DNA from: Streptomyces sp. NBC_01429
GTDB lineage: Bacteria > Actinomycetota > Actinomycetes > Streptomycetales > Streptomycetaceae
Direction: 5' to 3'
NCBI RefSeq assembly: GCF_036231945.1
Contig: NZ_CP109599.1
Location: forward strand, 8,014,362 to 8,078,361
DNA length: 64,000 nt
The translations under genes were made by a program, and so were the position numbers. The notes beneath the pieces are model-generated. The model was given only the letters and a program-made list of their open reading frames with translations, searched no databases and had not been told where the DNA came from. This document shows, piece after piece, positions 1 through 8,841 of this stretch (the stretch's first letter is position 1; every line of letters begins with the position of its first letter).

Positions 1-2
1 AG

Positions 3-377
3 TGGATTCACCGGATGGCCTTCGAAGGTCCGGCAGATGCCGAAACACCGCATCCGGTGCTGACGATGCTCCGCTCACCCAGTCGGGAGGAGGGCGTCGG
101 GCGCATGCGCGCCGACGTGACCGAGGTCTTCTCCGACAGTTTCGCCAAACGCCTGGACGGCCCCGACGCGGAGATCCGCGCCGAACTGCTGGCGGCGCTG
201 GTGCTGGGCGTGACACTGATGCGGCTGGCCGTCCAGCCGCCCGCGCTCGGCTGCGCGCAGGGCGACGCCGTGCTGCCCTACCTCAAGGATGCTGTCGACT
301 CGCTGCTGAACCCGTGCGGGGCGGGGCGGGGGAGGGAAACGGGTGGGGACTGCCGGTGCGGGGGGTCCAAGCCGTGA
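3..377 (+). CDS. TetR-family regulator, C-terminal part (cut by window edge)
   Basis: The reading frame is open from the first bases, so the gene begins outside the window. The visible ~124 residues match the ligand-binding C-terminal domain of TetR/AcrR repressors: a HPVLTMLRS helix, then DGPDAEIRAELLAALVLGVTLMRL, then a closing helix ending YLKDAVDSLL. The DNA-binding half is not visible. The last ~20 residues after the final helix are glycine/arginine rich and look like an extended tail. The regulated gene is not identifiable. Confidence 0.7.
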   Translation, partial: WIHRMAFEGPADAETPHPVLTMLRSPSREEGVGRMRADVTEVFSDSFAKRLDGPDAEIRAELLAALVLGVTLMRLAVQPPALGCAQGDAVLPYLKDAVDSLLNPCGAGRGRETGGDCRCGGSKP

Positions 378-525
378 CGGACCCCCTGGGACACCGCATC
401 CCCATGCCCGCTGACACTGCCGACCAGTAAACAGCGGTGCGACAAAGGCCCCGACGGCCCCGTCCGATCCGCTTGAGGGGACAGAGCAGGCTGCCTCTCG
501 CCACGCGGTGAACAGCGAGAGCCCG

Positions 526-709
526 TCACGTGCCGTAGCCGACTGCCGCGTGGCCGGCGTCCTGCTCGTGCCGCACGAGAATATGGCGCAGCCGGGTGGA
601 GTCCATCAGCGGGTCGTAGGCGGGCAGGATCGTTCCGCCCGGCAGCCCGAACAAGACCTCCACGCTGCCTTCTTCCAGGGCCCGGACCAAAGATCTGGGC
701 ACCGGTCAT
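526..709 (-). pseudogene. ilvB: Acetolactate synthase large-subunit N-terminal remnant
   Basis: After the start MTGAQI, the text continues one frame over as LVRALEEGSVEVLFGLPGG, then TILPAYDPLMDSTRLRHIL and VRHEQDAGHAAVGYGT, followed by a stop. This is the TPP-binding N-terminus of the acetohydroxyacid synthase catalytic subunit of branched-chain amino acid synthesis, including the PGG and HEQ (catalytic glutamate) motifs. One extra T near base 691 breaks the frame. About 60 of ~600 residues remain, so this is a dead fragment. Confidence 0.75.
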
Positions 710-1180
710 CGTCTCTGTCACAGCGTCTTCCCCAGGTGCGGTCGTCAGCGCGCGGCCACGCGGGCCCGCAATCGGGGCGCGTGGACGTCGCGTTGTCGGA
801 GTGGACGGCTCTCACCACGCTGAGAGGAGCGGATCGCGTGCGGATCCGGCGACGCGACGGAGAGCCGGAGCGAAGAACCGCACGAGGATCAGCTCGAAGC
901 AGTAACAGCAGTAAGCGGTAACAGCGGGCACCCCGCGATACAGGGGCTGCAAGCGTTCCGCGGATTCGTTCAGTGGCCTCAGTGTGGATGCCTGCGGCAG
1001 CGGATCGGGCGACGGGCCGCGGTGAGTCCCGTCGCTCCGGCCAACGGCGATGGTCTCGATGCGCTCGCGCGGCACCCGAAGGTGTCCCGCGCGAGCGCCC
1101 ACTTCTCTGTCGCTCCGGCCGACGACTCCACCGGCAGCCCCTCGGCACGCCGTTGCTCGAACCTCACCGCCTCGGACGTG
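710..1180. other. Gene-free stretch
   Basis: I see no supportable gene. Several open frames exist on both strands but none has a recognisable domain or a convincing ribosome binding site. Probably degenerate flank of the ilvB remnant. Confidence 0.4.
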
Positions 1181-1696
1181 TCACGAGGTGCGCGGCAGTG
1201 TGAGCCAGTCCTGCCAGGTGATGTCGCGGCCCGGATAACGGGGCTGCTGGAAGGGCCAGTCGGCGGCGATCCACCGCGGCACCAGCGTGTCGAGCGCGCG
1301 CTCCACCTCGCCGCCGACGAGGTCGTCCACCACCCACCAGGAGACCTCGCCGTCGGAGCCGGTGCGCTCGGGCGGGTCGATGTAGACGCAGCCGAGGAGC
1401 ACCGTCTCCTCCTCGTCCAGCAGCGCGTAGTTGAACGACTGGTGAGCGGCTATCTCCCGCTCGTGCCGCAGCAGGTCGATGCGGTCCTCTTCATAGGTCA
1501 TCGTCTCCTTGGGCCAGGCCCAGGCCGGGCCGAAGATCTCCCACAGGCGCTCTCGGGAGCCCATCACGGCGGGGTAGTCGATGGCGGTGTCCGCCTCCCG
1601 GATCGGCCGCAGGTGAAGGGCGCCGCCGGGGGCGGGCACGGGTACGGGCACGGGTACGTGGACGGGGTGGACGAAGTCGTCGGGCAGCCAGCTCAT
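1181..1696 (-). CDS. GNAT-family N-acetyltransferase
   Basis: 171 residues. After a proline/valine-rich N-terminus the protein reads LHLRPIREADTAIDY, the opening beta strand and helix of GNAT acetyltransferases. The later GSDGEVSWWVVDDLVGGEVERAL occupies the place of the V/I-G-Y-W acetyl-CoA-binding region of the RimJ-like branch, followed by WIAADWPFQQPRYPGRDITW. It should transfer an acetyl group from acetyl-CoA to an amine; the substrate cannot be told. The start ATG at 1696 is the only good one. It stands alone between two decayed genes. Confidence 0.75.
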   Translation of the reverse strand: MSWLPDDFVHPVHVPVPVPVPAPGGALHLRPIREADTAIDYPAVMGSRERLWEIFGPAWAWPKETMTYEEDRIDLLRHEREIAAHQSFNYALLDEEETVLLGCVYIDPPERTGSDGEVSWWVVDDLVGGEVERALDTLVPRWIAADWPFQQPRYPGRDITWQDWLTLPRTS

Positions 1697-1770
1697 AAGG
1701 GCCGAGACTACAACCGGTCATGGCGAGGCCCCATGGCGTACCGAAGAACAACCCACAGCCCTGACAGGTC

Positions 1771-2035
1771 CTAATCATCCCGCACCCACGGCCGCAGCTT
1801 CTCCGGATTGCGGACCACCCAGATCCGCGTGACGCGGCCGCCGGCGACATCGAACGAGGCCACGGTCATGACGACGCCGGCGCGCTGGGCCACCAGGCCC
1901 GGCACTCCGTTGACCGACCGCTCCAGAAGTTCGAGCCCCGGAGCCTTGTCGGCGATGGCGACCATGTACTGGGCGATGCGCGCACCGCCTTCGATCGGGC
2001 GCAGGGCGGTCGTCGGTGCTCTTCCCCGCCGTCCC
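1771..2035 (-). pseudogene. SigJ-type ECF sigma factor, C-terminal SnoaL-domain fragment
   Basis: The frame reads ALRPIEGGARIAQYMVAIAD and continues to the closing motif GGRVTRIWVVRNPEKLRPW, the end of the SnoaL/NTF2-like domain found C-terminally in ECF41/SigJ sigma factors. The RNA-polymerase-binding regions 2 and 4 are absent. Upstream of about 2035 the frame loses similarity, so only the last ~85 residues survive. No start or ribosome binding site is evident. Confidence 0.7.
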
Positions 2036-2141
2036 CATGCTCCCGGCCCGTCCCCTCGCCTTACCTTTCGCAGCCCCGCGTCGTCGGGCTGGTGAGACCT
2101 TATCGATCTACTGCCCGCCGGGCGGAAAAGGGGACCGTGCC

Positions 2142-2504
2142 ATGGCGACCCGGGCGACGGCGCAGCGCCACTTCTCGTTTCTGCAGATCGCGATCACCCT
2201 GCAGACCCTGACCATCTTCCTTCAAGTGGTCTCCGCCGGACTGCTGCTCACCTCGTCCTACGGAGAGACGCTGCACAGTGCCGGTGCCCGCGTGATGTAC
2301 GGGGCGTCGATGCTGTATCTGCTCGCGGCGGTGCTGGCGTGGAAGCCGGGCGGCGGCTCGCCCCGGCCCGTCTGGCACGCGTCCGGCTTCCTCGTTCTCG
2401 CCTCGGTCCAGGTCGTGCTCGGCATCGCGCACGTACCGTCGGTCCATCTCCCCCTGGGCGTCCTGATGTTCGGACTGAGTGTGCTGGCGCTGGCGCGGCG
2501 CTGA
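2142..2504 (+). CDS. Small integral membrane protein, four helices
   Basis: 120 residues with four hydrophobic segments at roughly residues 10-33, 45-64, 75-95 and 100-117, and short hydrophilic termini. ATG at 2142 is preceded by GGAAAAGG, which decides the start over longer in-frame options. The topology resembles small uncharacterised actinobacterial membrane proteins; no catalytic motif is visible. It stands alone, downstream of a decayed sigma-factor gene. Function unknown. Confidence 0.6.
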   Translation: MATRATAQRHFSFLQIAITLQTLTIFLQVVSAGLLLTSSYGETLHSAGARVMYGASMLYLLAAVLAWKPGGGSPRPVWHASGFLVLASVQVVLGIAHVPSVHLPLGVLMFGLSVLALARR

Positions 2505-2722
2505 AGTCGGCGGGACCGGCGGAAAGGTGAACATCAGAGCGACGGTTCCGGTGGAGGTGCTACGAGAAAGAGGGATCTGTCCGGCACCGCGTGTGGAGAA
2601 ACGGAAACGGACTTCCTCTCTGTACAACCGTTCGGAAAACAGCGGTGTCTGACGTCAGGGGAGCGGACGTTCCCCACAGTTCACCATCCTGTTGTCGACG
2701 TTTCACCGAGGATGATCCCCAC

Positions 2723-4048
2723 ATGGTCCAGACACTCTCCGGCCGCCGTACGCTTCGACGGACCGCCGGTGCGGTCGGCGCCGTCGCGCTCCTCGCGCTG
2801 GGTGCCGCCCCTGCCACCGCCGCCGACCCCACCACGGGAGTCGCCCTCGGCAAGCTCGACCCGATCGACGGAGTCAAGCCCGGCAGCAGCCTCGAGGTGC
2901 CGGCCACCTTCACCAACACGGGCAGCGAGACGCTGGACAAGGTCTACCTGTCGTACAGCGTGACGCGCGGTCTGAGCCACACCGATCTTCCCTCCAACTG
3001 CCAGCGCTACGAGGTCCCTTCGTACGATGAGGCGCCGAGCAAGTCCGAGGCGGTCTGCGAGTTCGACCAGGTCGTCAAGCCCGGTGTCGTCTACGCGCCG
3101 GAGAAGGCTCTGACGCTGAAGGCCGCCGACCACGCCCTGTACGACCGGCTCCGGGTGGTCGTACAGCCGGTCTTCTGGGGGCCCGACGAAAACGCCTCGG
3201 ACCCGGTGCGGGGGACCGCTCCCGCCGTCAGGCTCGTCGAGCGGCCCGACGACACCCCGGCGACCGGCGGGGGCGAGGACGGGGACGCCGCCGACGTCAC
3301 GGTGACCGCGGACAACACCGCCGACTTCCAGGTCTCCGGCGCGGAGTTGAAGGGCGCGGTCGGGGACACGGTCGACCTGAAGGTCACGTTCACCAACGCC
3401 GGTCCTGGCTGGGTGCTGCGGGACCTCGGCGTGCCCGCCACCGAGGTGCTGATCGACCTGCCCGCGGGGACGACGGTCACCAAGGGCAGCGGGTACTGCG
3501 ACAAGGAGGCGACGGGCAGTTACTCCTGCGGTACGAGCCAGTCGTGGGTCGAGGAGGGCGACGGCGAGACGTACACGTTCAAGGTGCGGATCGACAAGAA
3601 GGTGGACGGCGCCAAGGGATCGGTGGCGCTCGCTGGCTCCGACCGGCCGTTCGACAAGGTCCCGTCCAATGACAAGGCCGTCATCACGCTCGACGTCACC
3701 GGCGGCGGCTCGGCCTCCGGCGGCTCCTCGACGACGTCCGGCGGCTCCACGTCCACCACGGGCGGCTCCGGTTCCTCGACGACGGGCGGCTCGGACTCCA
3801 CCGGCGGTTCGACGGGCGGCTCCACCGGCGGCTCGACCGGCGGCTCGACCGGCGGTTCGACGAGCGGTACGACCGGCGGCGACGCCACGACGACGGGCGG
3901 CGACTCGGGTTCGGCCACGAACATCAATGGGGGCCTGGCGAGCACCGGTTCCGGATCGGTCCTGCCCCTCACGGGCGCGGCGATCGCGGTGACCGGGCTC
4001 GGCGCCGGCGCGGTGCTGCTGGCCCGGCGTCGCGCGGCGCGCCAGTAA
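2723..4048 (+). CDS. Secreted surface protein with C-terminal sortase (LAXTG-type) anchor
   Basis: 441 residues. A signal peptide (RR near residue 8-13, hydrophobic AGAVGAVALLALGAAPATA) is followed by two DUF11/CARDB-like beta-sandwich regions (about 35-160 and 190-330). A Gly-Ser-Thr linker with repeated TGGS units comes next (about 335-405), then LASTG and LPLTG, a hydrophobic helix and RRRAARQ. LAXTG is the class E sortase signal of Streptomyces, so the protein is probably covalently linked to peptidoglycan. The start ATG follows GAGG at 2708. Only the export and anchoring role is supported. Confidence 0.8.
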   Translation: MVQTLSGRRTLRRTAGAVGAVALLALGAAPATAADPTTGVALGKLDPIDGVKPGSSLEVPATFTNTGSETLDKVYLSYSVTRGLSHTDLPSNCQRYEVPSYDEAPSKSEAVCEFDQVVKPGVVYAPEKALTLKAADHALYDRLRVVVQPVFWGPDENASDPVRGTAPAVRLVERPDDTPATGGGEDGDAADVTVTADNTADFQVSGAELKGAVGDTVDLKVTFTNAGPGWVLRDLGVPATEVLIDLPAGTTVTKGSGYCDKEATGSYSCGTSQSWVEEGDGETYTFKVRIDKKVDGAKGSVALAGSDRPFDKVPSNDKAVITLDVTGGGSASGGSSTTSGGSTSTTGGSGSSTTGGSDSTGGSTGGSTGGSTGGSTGGSTSGTTGGDATTTGGDSGSATNINGGLASTGSGSVLPLTGAAIAVTGLGAGAVLLARRRAARQ

Positions 4049-4325
4049 CCCGGCGACCCTCCGCCGGCGCTACCTCTGCTGAGGCTCCTTCGCGCCCGTT
4101 CATCAGGCTCCTGATGCCGTTGGAGGGTTCAGCGCGGTTCCGAAGCCGGGCAGGTGGGGCGGCAGCAGGGCGATAGGTCTCGGCGCCCGGCGCAGCGGAC
4201 CGCGAGCGCAGCCGGAAACGGCTCCGGCCGAGGTCTCTGGCCGGGGTCTCCTGCCGGGGTCTCCTGCCGGGGCCTCCGGTCGGGATCCCCGGTCGTTGTC
4301 GGTGCCCGCCGGTAGTCTCACCCGG

Positions 4326-4862
4326 GTGAGCGTGGGCACCGACAACACGAGACTGGTCGTCCTGCGCGGCAACAGCGCCTCGGGCAAGTCGTCCGTGGCG
4401 GCCGGCCTGCGTGAGCGCTTCGGGCGGGGCCTGGCCCTGGTCGGCCAGGACAACCTGCGCCGCGTCGTCCTGCGTGAACGCGACCGCCCCGGCGCGGCGA
4501 ACATCGGCCTGGTCGACCTGACCGCCCGCTACGCCCTGGACGCCGGCTACCACGTCGTCGTCGAAGGCATCCTCTACGCCGACCACTACGGCGCCATGCT
4601 CACCCGGTTGCGCGCCGACCACCGCGGCCCGACCTACGCCTACTACCTGGATGTGCCGCTCGCCGAGACCCTCGTACGGCACACCACCAAGCCGATCGCG
4701 GACGAGGTCGGCGAGACGCGGTTGCGGGACTGGTACCGGCCGTCCGACCTCCTGCCCGGCGGCATCGAGACGGTCATCGGCGCCGACAGCTCTCTGGCCG
4801 TGACCATCGACCGCATCATGCGCGACACCGGCCTGGCCCGCCTTCCCCCGCTCGACCGCTGA
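4326..4862 (+). CDS. P-loop kinase, zeta-toxin / AAA_33 type
   Basis: 178 residues from GTG 4326. A Walker A motif GNSASGKSS lies near residues 15-23, followed by LVGQDNLRRVVLRERD, a mid-protein VVVEGILY and the YYLDVPLAETLVRH lid region. This is the layout of zeta-toxin-like/AAA_33 nucleoside or small-molecule kinases. No epsilon-type antitoxin lies nearby, so a stand-alone kinase is more likely than a toxin. The GTGs at 4326 and 4332 are both possible starts. It is convergent with the MFS gene and shares its terminator. Confidence 0.7.
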   Translation: MSVGTDNTRLVVLRGNSASGKSSVAAGLRERFGRGLALVGQDNLRRVVLRERDRPGAANIGLVDLTARYALDAGYHVVVEGILYADHYGAMLTRLRADHRGPTYAYYLDVPLAETLVRHTTKPIADEVGETRLRDWYRPSDLLPGGIETVIGADSSLAVTIDRIMRDTGLARLPPLDR

Positions 4863-4879
4863 CCAGGCACGTCCCCTGG

Positions 4880-4917
4880 CCGTACGGACGGCGGGCGGAT
4901 GCCCGCCGTCCGTACGG
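4880..4917. terminator. Bidirectional hairpin terminator
   Basis: A perfect 17-bp inverted repeat beginning CCGTACGGACGG with a GGAT loop sits between the stop codons of two convergent genes, so it can terminate both. Confidence 0.8.
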
Positions 4918-4921
4918 TGCG

Positions 4922-6118
4922 TTACCCACGAGCGGTGTCGAAGGCGGTCGTTGTCCGGGGCGGGCGCGCGGCGGGTGTCGCGAACGTCGCGGCCAGCACC
5001 AGGGCCAGGACGAGGACCAGGGCGTACCGCAGCCCGAAGTGCTCCCCGAGGTAGCCGAGGGAGGGCGGCCCTACGAGAAACGCGACGTAGCCGACAGTGG
5101 CGGCCAGGGAGACGCGGGCGGCGGAGTCGCTGCCGGAGTCGCTCGCCGCGGAGAGCGCGACGGGGAAACCGAGCGACGCCCCAAGTCCCCACAGGATCGC
5201 GGCGGATGCCGCGACGGCCTGGTTGTCGACGAAGATCACGAGGGCCAGTCCGAGCGCCCCGATGAGCGCGCTGGCGCAGAGCACGGCCGCTCGCCCGAAA
5301 CGGTCGACGAAACGGCCGCCCACGAAACGCCCGAGGGTCATCGCCGCGGCGAACGCCGCGTACACGGCCGAACCGAGGGCGGGATCGAAGCCGTGGCCGT
5401 CGACCATGACCAGCGGGAGCCAGTCGTTCGCGGTCCCCTCGGCCATGGCGAGGGCGAGGATGACGCATCCGATGAGCAGCAGTTTCGGGTCCTTCCACAC
5501 CGCGGGACGCTCCGCCCCCGGTTCCCGGTGCTCCGCGACGGCGCGTCGGCCTATGCCCGGTGGAACGTGTCGGATCACCAGAACGAGCGTGGCCAGCACG
5601 ACGACGGCGACGACCGCGAGGTGTACGAGGACCGGGATCCCGGCCGCCGTCAGCACGATGCCGCCGAGCGCCCCGACGACCGTGCCGAGGCTGAAGAAGC
5701 CGTGCATGGCCGGCATCGTGGAGCGGCCGAGCAGCCGCTCCACCTCGGCGCCCTCGACGTTGAGGGCCACCTCGCCGCCGCCCATTCCGAAGCCGAAGAG
5801 GCACAGGCCCAGGGCCACGACGACACTTGAGCCCATGGCGGCCCCGACGCCCATGACCCCGGCGCCGGCGGCCACCCCGGCGGTGCCCACCACGATGACG
5901 GGCCGGGCACCCCAGCGGGCCACGAGCGCCCCTGAGCACAGGATGCCGATCATCGAGCCGACCGAGAGTCCGAACAGGATGAGGCCCATCTGCGCCGTGG
6001 AGGCACCGAGCAGGTCGCGTACGTCGGGGGTGCGTGTCACCCAGGACGAGATGGTCAGGCCGGGCGCGAAGAACAACGCGAAGACAGCGGTGCGGCGCAA
6101 GGCGAGTTCGGCGGTCAC
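4922..6118 (-). CDS. MFS transporter
   Basis: 398 residues with about 12 hydrophobic helices; a GALVARWGARP loop between TM2 and TM3 and a GGRFVDRFGRAA repeat of it at the half-way duplication are typical of the major facilitator superfamily. Substrate unknown; the family exports drugs or sugars. The start is GTG at 6118 behind GGAG. It is divergent from the TetR gene across ~107 bp holding matching inverted and direct repeats, so it is probably the repressor's target. Confidence 0.8.
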   Translation of the reverse strand: MTAELALRRTAVFALFFAPGLTISSWVTRTPDVRDLLGASTAQMGLILFGLSVGSMIGILCSGALVARWGARPVIVVGTAGVAAGAGVMGVGAAMGSSVVVALGLCLFGFGMGGGEVALNVEGAEVERLLGRSTMPAMHGFFSLGTVVGALGGIVLTAAGIPVLVHLAVVAVVVLATLVLVIRHVPPGIGRRAVAEHREPGAERPAVWKDPKLLLIGCVILALAMAEGTANDWLPLVMVDGHGFDPALGSAVYAAFAAAMTLGRFVGGRFVDRFGRAAVLCASALIGALGLALVIFVDNQAVAASAAILWGLGASLGFPVALSAASDSGSDSAARVSLAATVGYVAFLVGPPSLGYLGEHFGLRYALVLVLALVLAATFATPAARPPRTTTAFDTARG

Positions 6119-6160
6119 GGGTGGTGGCTCCAGGTGCGGTCGAGACGAGTCAGTACAACC

Positions 6161-6191
6161 GTACACACTAGAGTGTACTGACGTACACACT
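6161..6191. promoter_or_regulatory. Operator between MFS and TetR genes
   Basis: GTACAC at 6161 and GTGTAC at 6173 form an inverted repeat with a 6-base spacer. CGTACACACT is repeated directly 22 bp further (6182), two helical turns away. The position between divergent tetR and mfs genes fits a TetR operator. Confidence 0.6.
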
Positions 6192-6224
6192 CTGGGGGCG
6201 TCGCCACGTGGCACATTGGGTCGC

Positions 6225-6800
6225 GTGAGTGGCACGCGGCGCGAGATTCCGAACGACCCAGGGCGCAAGGAACGCATCCTGGAGGCAGCCCTCGACGTGA
6301 TCGCCGACAGCGGGGTGCACCGGACCACCCATCGCAAGATCGCGGCACGGGCCGAGGTACCGCTCGGCTCGTTGACGTACTACTTCGACGGCATGGATGA
6401 CTTGCTCGCTCAGGCATTCGCGCGGCTCGCGGACACGATGTCTCTTCTGTACCGGCAGACCGTGCAGGCCGCCGGATCGCGGGCCGAGGCCGAGGAAGCG
6501 GTCGTCGAGCTGATCTGCGGGCCTGCCTACGCCACGACCCGCGACATGACGCTCATCTTCGAGATGTACGCCTATGCCAATCACAACGAGGCGGTGTCGG
6601 TCACCACCCGCACCTGGCTGGAGCGCAGCCGGGACAGCCTCGCCCTCCACTTCACCCCTGGAGTCTCCCGGGCTCTCGACGCACTGGTCGAGGGCTGGCC
6701 CATGCACAGAGCCTTCGACGAGGCCCCCCTGGACCGCCGGCTCGTCGCCGGGACGGTACACGCCATCGTCAACGCCGCACCGGACCTTCCGCACGGCTAG
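6225..6800 (+). CDS. TetR-family repressor
   Basis: 191 residues from GTG 6225. Residues ~14-60 form the TetR helix-turn-helix: RKERILEAALDVIADSGVHR, then THRKIAARAEVPLGSLTYYF. The C-terminal half is an effector-binding helical domain of the QacR-like type. It is divergent from the MFS exporter at 4922-6118 and very likely represses it and itself through the repeats at 6161-6191. A strong hairpin follows at 6875. The long upstream open frame in the same phase is antisense to the MFS gene and is not part of this protein. Confidence 0.85.
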   Translation: MSGTRREIPNDPGRKERILEAALDVIADSGVHRTTHRKIAARAEVPLGSLTYYFDGMDDLLAQAFARLADTMSLLYRQTVQAAGSRAEAEEAVVELICGPAYATTRDMTLIFEMYAYANHNEAVSVTTRTWLERSRDSLALHFTPGVSRALDALVEGWPMHRAFDEAPLDRRLVAGTVHAIVNAAPDLPHG

Positions 6801-6874
6801 CCGGCACAGCGAAGGGGTACGGGACCAGCACCAGCACCAGCAGCCCCGGCTCGGACCGGCCCGACCATGGAGCC

Positions 6875-6915
6875 GGGCGTCTTCTCCGGGGATTGCCTCC
6901 CCGGAGAAGACGCCC
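6875..6915. terminator. Hairpin terminator
   Basis: A perfect 17-bp stem starting GGGCGTCTTCTCC with a 7-base loop lies between the convergent tetR and SDR genes. Confidence 0.8.
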
Positions 6916-7040
6916 GTCCGCCCCGTGGCCCGCGCGGGCGGCGTCACTCCCGGGGGTGGCTGCGGCGGTCCAACAGGTTCCACGTTCATGGTCAACGCAC
7001 GGGACGTAGGGCCTACGGCATGATCACGGCGGGTTCGGGG

Positions 7041-7778
7041 TCACCAGGGGACGACGCCGTCGTCCTCGAAGAACGAGCCGGTCGGGCCGTCGTCGGGCAG
7101 TGTGGCGAGCCGGATCGCCGTGGCCGCGCCCTGCTCAGGAGTGCGGGGCCCTTGGAAGCCGGTGAAGTCGGTCGCGACCAGGCCCGGGCAGGCGGCGTTG
7201 ATCAGGATGTTCGTACCGTGGAACTGGCGGGCGTAGTGCACGGTGATGGCGTTGAGGAACGACTTCGACGGCGAGTAGGCCGCCATGACGGGGCCGACGT
7301 CGATGCCCGGGTCCGCCTGCCGGGTCAGGGAGGCGACGGCGCTGGAGATGTTGACGATGCGTGGCGACGTCGAGCGCCGCAGCAGCGGAAGCAGCGCGTT
7401 GGTCACCCGGATGACCCCGATGACGTTGGTCTCCACGACCGTCCGGACCACGTCGAGGTCGAGCGTGGTCGGGTCCTGTCCCCAGCCCGGTCCCGTCTCT
7501 CCGGAGATGCCCGCGTTGTTGACCAGGACGTCCAGGCGCCCGGCCTGCCGTTCGATCAGTTCCGCGGCCCCGGTGACGCTCTGGCCGCCGGTCACGTCCA
7601 GCGGCACACCGAACGCGTCCACCCCGGCGGCGCGCAGCTTTTCGACGGCGGACTCACGCCGGGCCTCGTCGCGGGCTCCGAGGCCCACGCGGTAGCCGAG
7701 GGCGCCCAGCCCGGCCGCGATTTCGTACCCGATTCCCTTGTTCGCGCCGGTCACCAGCGCGATCTTCGTTTCGCTCAT
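7041..7778 (-). CDS. Short-chain dehydrogenase/reductase
   Basis: 245 residues. TGANKGIG at ~10-17 is the NAD(P)-binding glycine motif; NNAG is present, and the catalytic set is Ser in VNISS and YSPSK near residue 160. Closest in style to carbonyl-reductase-like SDRs. ATG 7778 starts the protein; the upstream extension in frame lacks a ribosome site and runs into the operator. It is divergent from a LysR gene over ~95 bp, the usual arrangement for a LysR-controlled oxidoreductase. Substrate unknown. Confidence 0.85.
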   Translation of the reverse strand: MSETKIALVTGANKGIGYEIAAGLGALGYRVGLGARDEARRESAVEKLRAAGVDAFGVPLDVTGGQSVTGAAELIERQAGRLDVLVNNAGISGETGPGWGQDPTTLDLDVVRTVVETNVIGVIRVTNALLPLLRRSTSPRIVNISSAVASLTRQADPGIDVGPVMAAYSPSKSFLNAITVHYARQFHGTNILINAACPGLVATDFTGFQGPRTPEQGAATAIRLATLPDDGPTGSFFEDDGVVPW

Positions 7779-7815
7779 ACCGTTGATGTTCGCTCGCGGG
7801 GGAGCGGTGCATCCA

Positions 7816-7851
7816 ACACCGGTACGGTGTCCTGTCATACCCGTTAGGTAT
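7816..7851. promoter_or_regulatory. Paired LysR-type binding boxes
   Basis: Two like-spaced inverted repeats, ACACC-N5-GGTGT (7816-7830) and ATACC-N5-GGTAT (7837-7851), have centres 21 bp apart. The second contains the LysR consensus T-N11-A. They lie in the intergenic region between the divergent SDR and LysR genes, next to the lysR start. Confidence 0.65.
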
Positions 7852-7872
7852 CACTGAAGGTAGGCTGTGGCC

Positions 7873-8736
7873 ATGGATACCTTGGAGACCCGCGAGTTGA
7901 GGTACTTCACGGCCGTCGCCGAGGAACTGCACTTCGGCCGCGCCGCCGAGCGCCTCGGCATGGCCCAACCACCGCTGTCCCGGGCGATCCAGCAGCTCGA
8001 GCGGCGCCTCGGCGTCTCACTCCTGGAACGCAACCGCCGCGGCGTCTCCCTGACCGGCGCCGGAGAGGTGCTGCTGCACGAGGGCCGCGCAGCTCTCGAC
8101 GCGACCGCCGCCGCAGCTCGCCGTACCCGTCGCGCCGGTGGCGCCGACCATCCCGGTGGCCCCCGCAACCGCCTGGTGCTGGCGGTGAAGGCCGGCGCGT
8201 CCCACGAGCTGCTGCACAAGCTCATCGATGCCTACGCGGCCGAGCCGGACTCCGCCGAGATCGAAGTGCTGCCGAGCGGCACGTGCGAGCAGGGAGAGAT
8301 GCTGCGCGACGGCCGCGCGGACGTCGCGCTCATGCACGCGCCGTTCAACTCCCTCGTCGGATTCGACAGCGAGGAACTGATGACCGAGGGGCAGATCGCC
8401 ATCCTGCCCACCGCGCACCCTCTCGCCGCGCGCGGGACTCTGTCCCTGGCCGACGTCAGCGACATCCCCGATCTCCCGCTCGCGCGCTGGTCCAGCCACG
8501 GCACGTATCCGCCCGGCCGGGGCCCCGAGATCCACGACCAGACGCAGCTGGCCCAGCTGATCGCCCTGGGACGTACCCTGGCGGTCTTCCCCGACTCCGC
8601 CCGCGCCTGGCTGTGGGCCGAACACACCGCCGTCCCCTTGACCGACGCACCCCCCGTCGTGACGCACATCGCCTGGCCCGCGCACAGCCGCTCCCTCGCC
8701 CTCGCCGGGCTGATCCGCACGGCCGCACGGCTATGA
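7873..8736 (+). CDS. LysR-family transcriptional regulator
   Basis: 287 residues. The N-terminal winged HTH reads LRYFTAVAEELHFGRAAERL followed by GMAQPPLSRAIQQLERRLGV, the standard LysR signature. The C-terminal two-lobed inducer domain starts about residue 95 (NRLVLAVKAGAS). ATG 7873 is chosen; an earlier GTG at 7867 adds only two residues. It is divergent from the SDR gene and likely controls it through the boxes at 7816-7851. Confidence 0.88.
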   Translation: MDTLETRELRYFTAVAEELHFGRAAERLGMAQPPLSRAIQQLERRLGVSLLERNRRGVSLTGAGEVLLHEGRAALDATAAAARRTRRAGGADHPGGPRNRLVLAVKAGASHELLHKLIDAYAAEPDSAEIEVLPSGTCEQGEMLRDGRADVALMHAPFNSLVGFDSEELMTEGQIAILPTAHPLAARGTLSLADVSDIPDLPLARWSSHGTYPPGRGPEIHDQTQLAQLIALGRTLAVFPDSARAWLWAEHTAVPLTDAPPVVTHIAWPAHSRSLALAGLIRTAARL

Positions 8737-8841
8737 CCCTCTCTGGCCTTTCACGCTGGAACGCACCTCTGGTCCTGGGGCCCTCGCGGAGACCCCCAAC
8801 TGATCGTTTCAGAATCAGACTCTCGTGACCGCCGGACCCTG

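Noticed and set aside
606..1148. 180-codon minus-strand frame
   Set aside because: Arginine-rich with no domain; only the ilvB scrap within 526-709 is supported.
3800..3880. Repeated GGCTC/GGTTC units resembling a short tandem array or CRISPR
   Set aside because: They encode the Gly-Ser-Thr linker of the anchored surface protein; no spacers.
4326..4862. Zeta toxin of an epsilon/zeta addiction pair
   Set aside because: No small antitoxin gene on either side, and this kinase type is common alone in Streptomyces.
3969..5939. A 656-codon open frame on the minus strand
   Set aside because: Antisense to the kinase gene and out of phase with the MFS gene, arginine/glycine-rich, no domain: a high-GC shadow frame.
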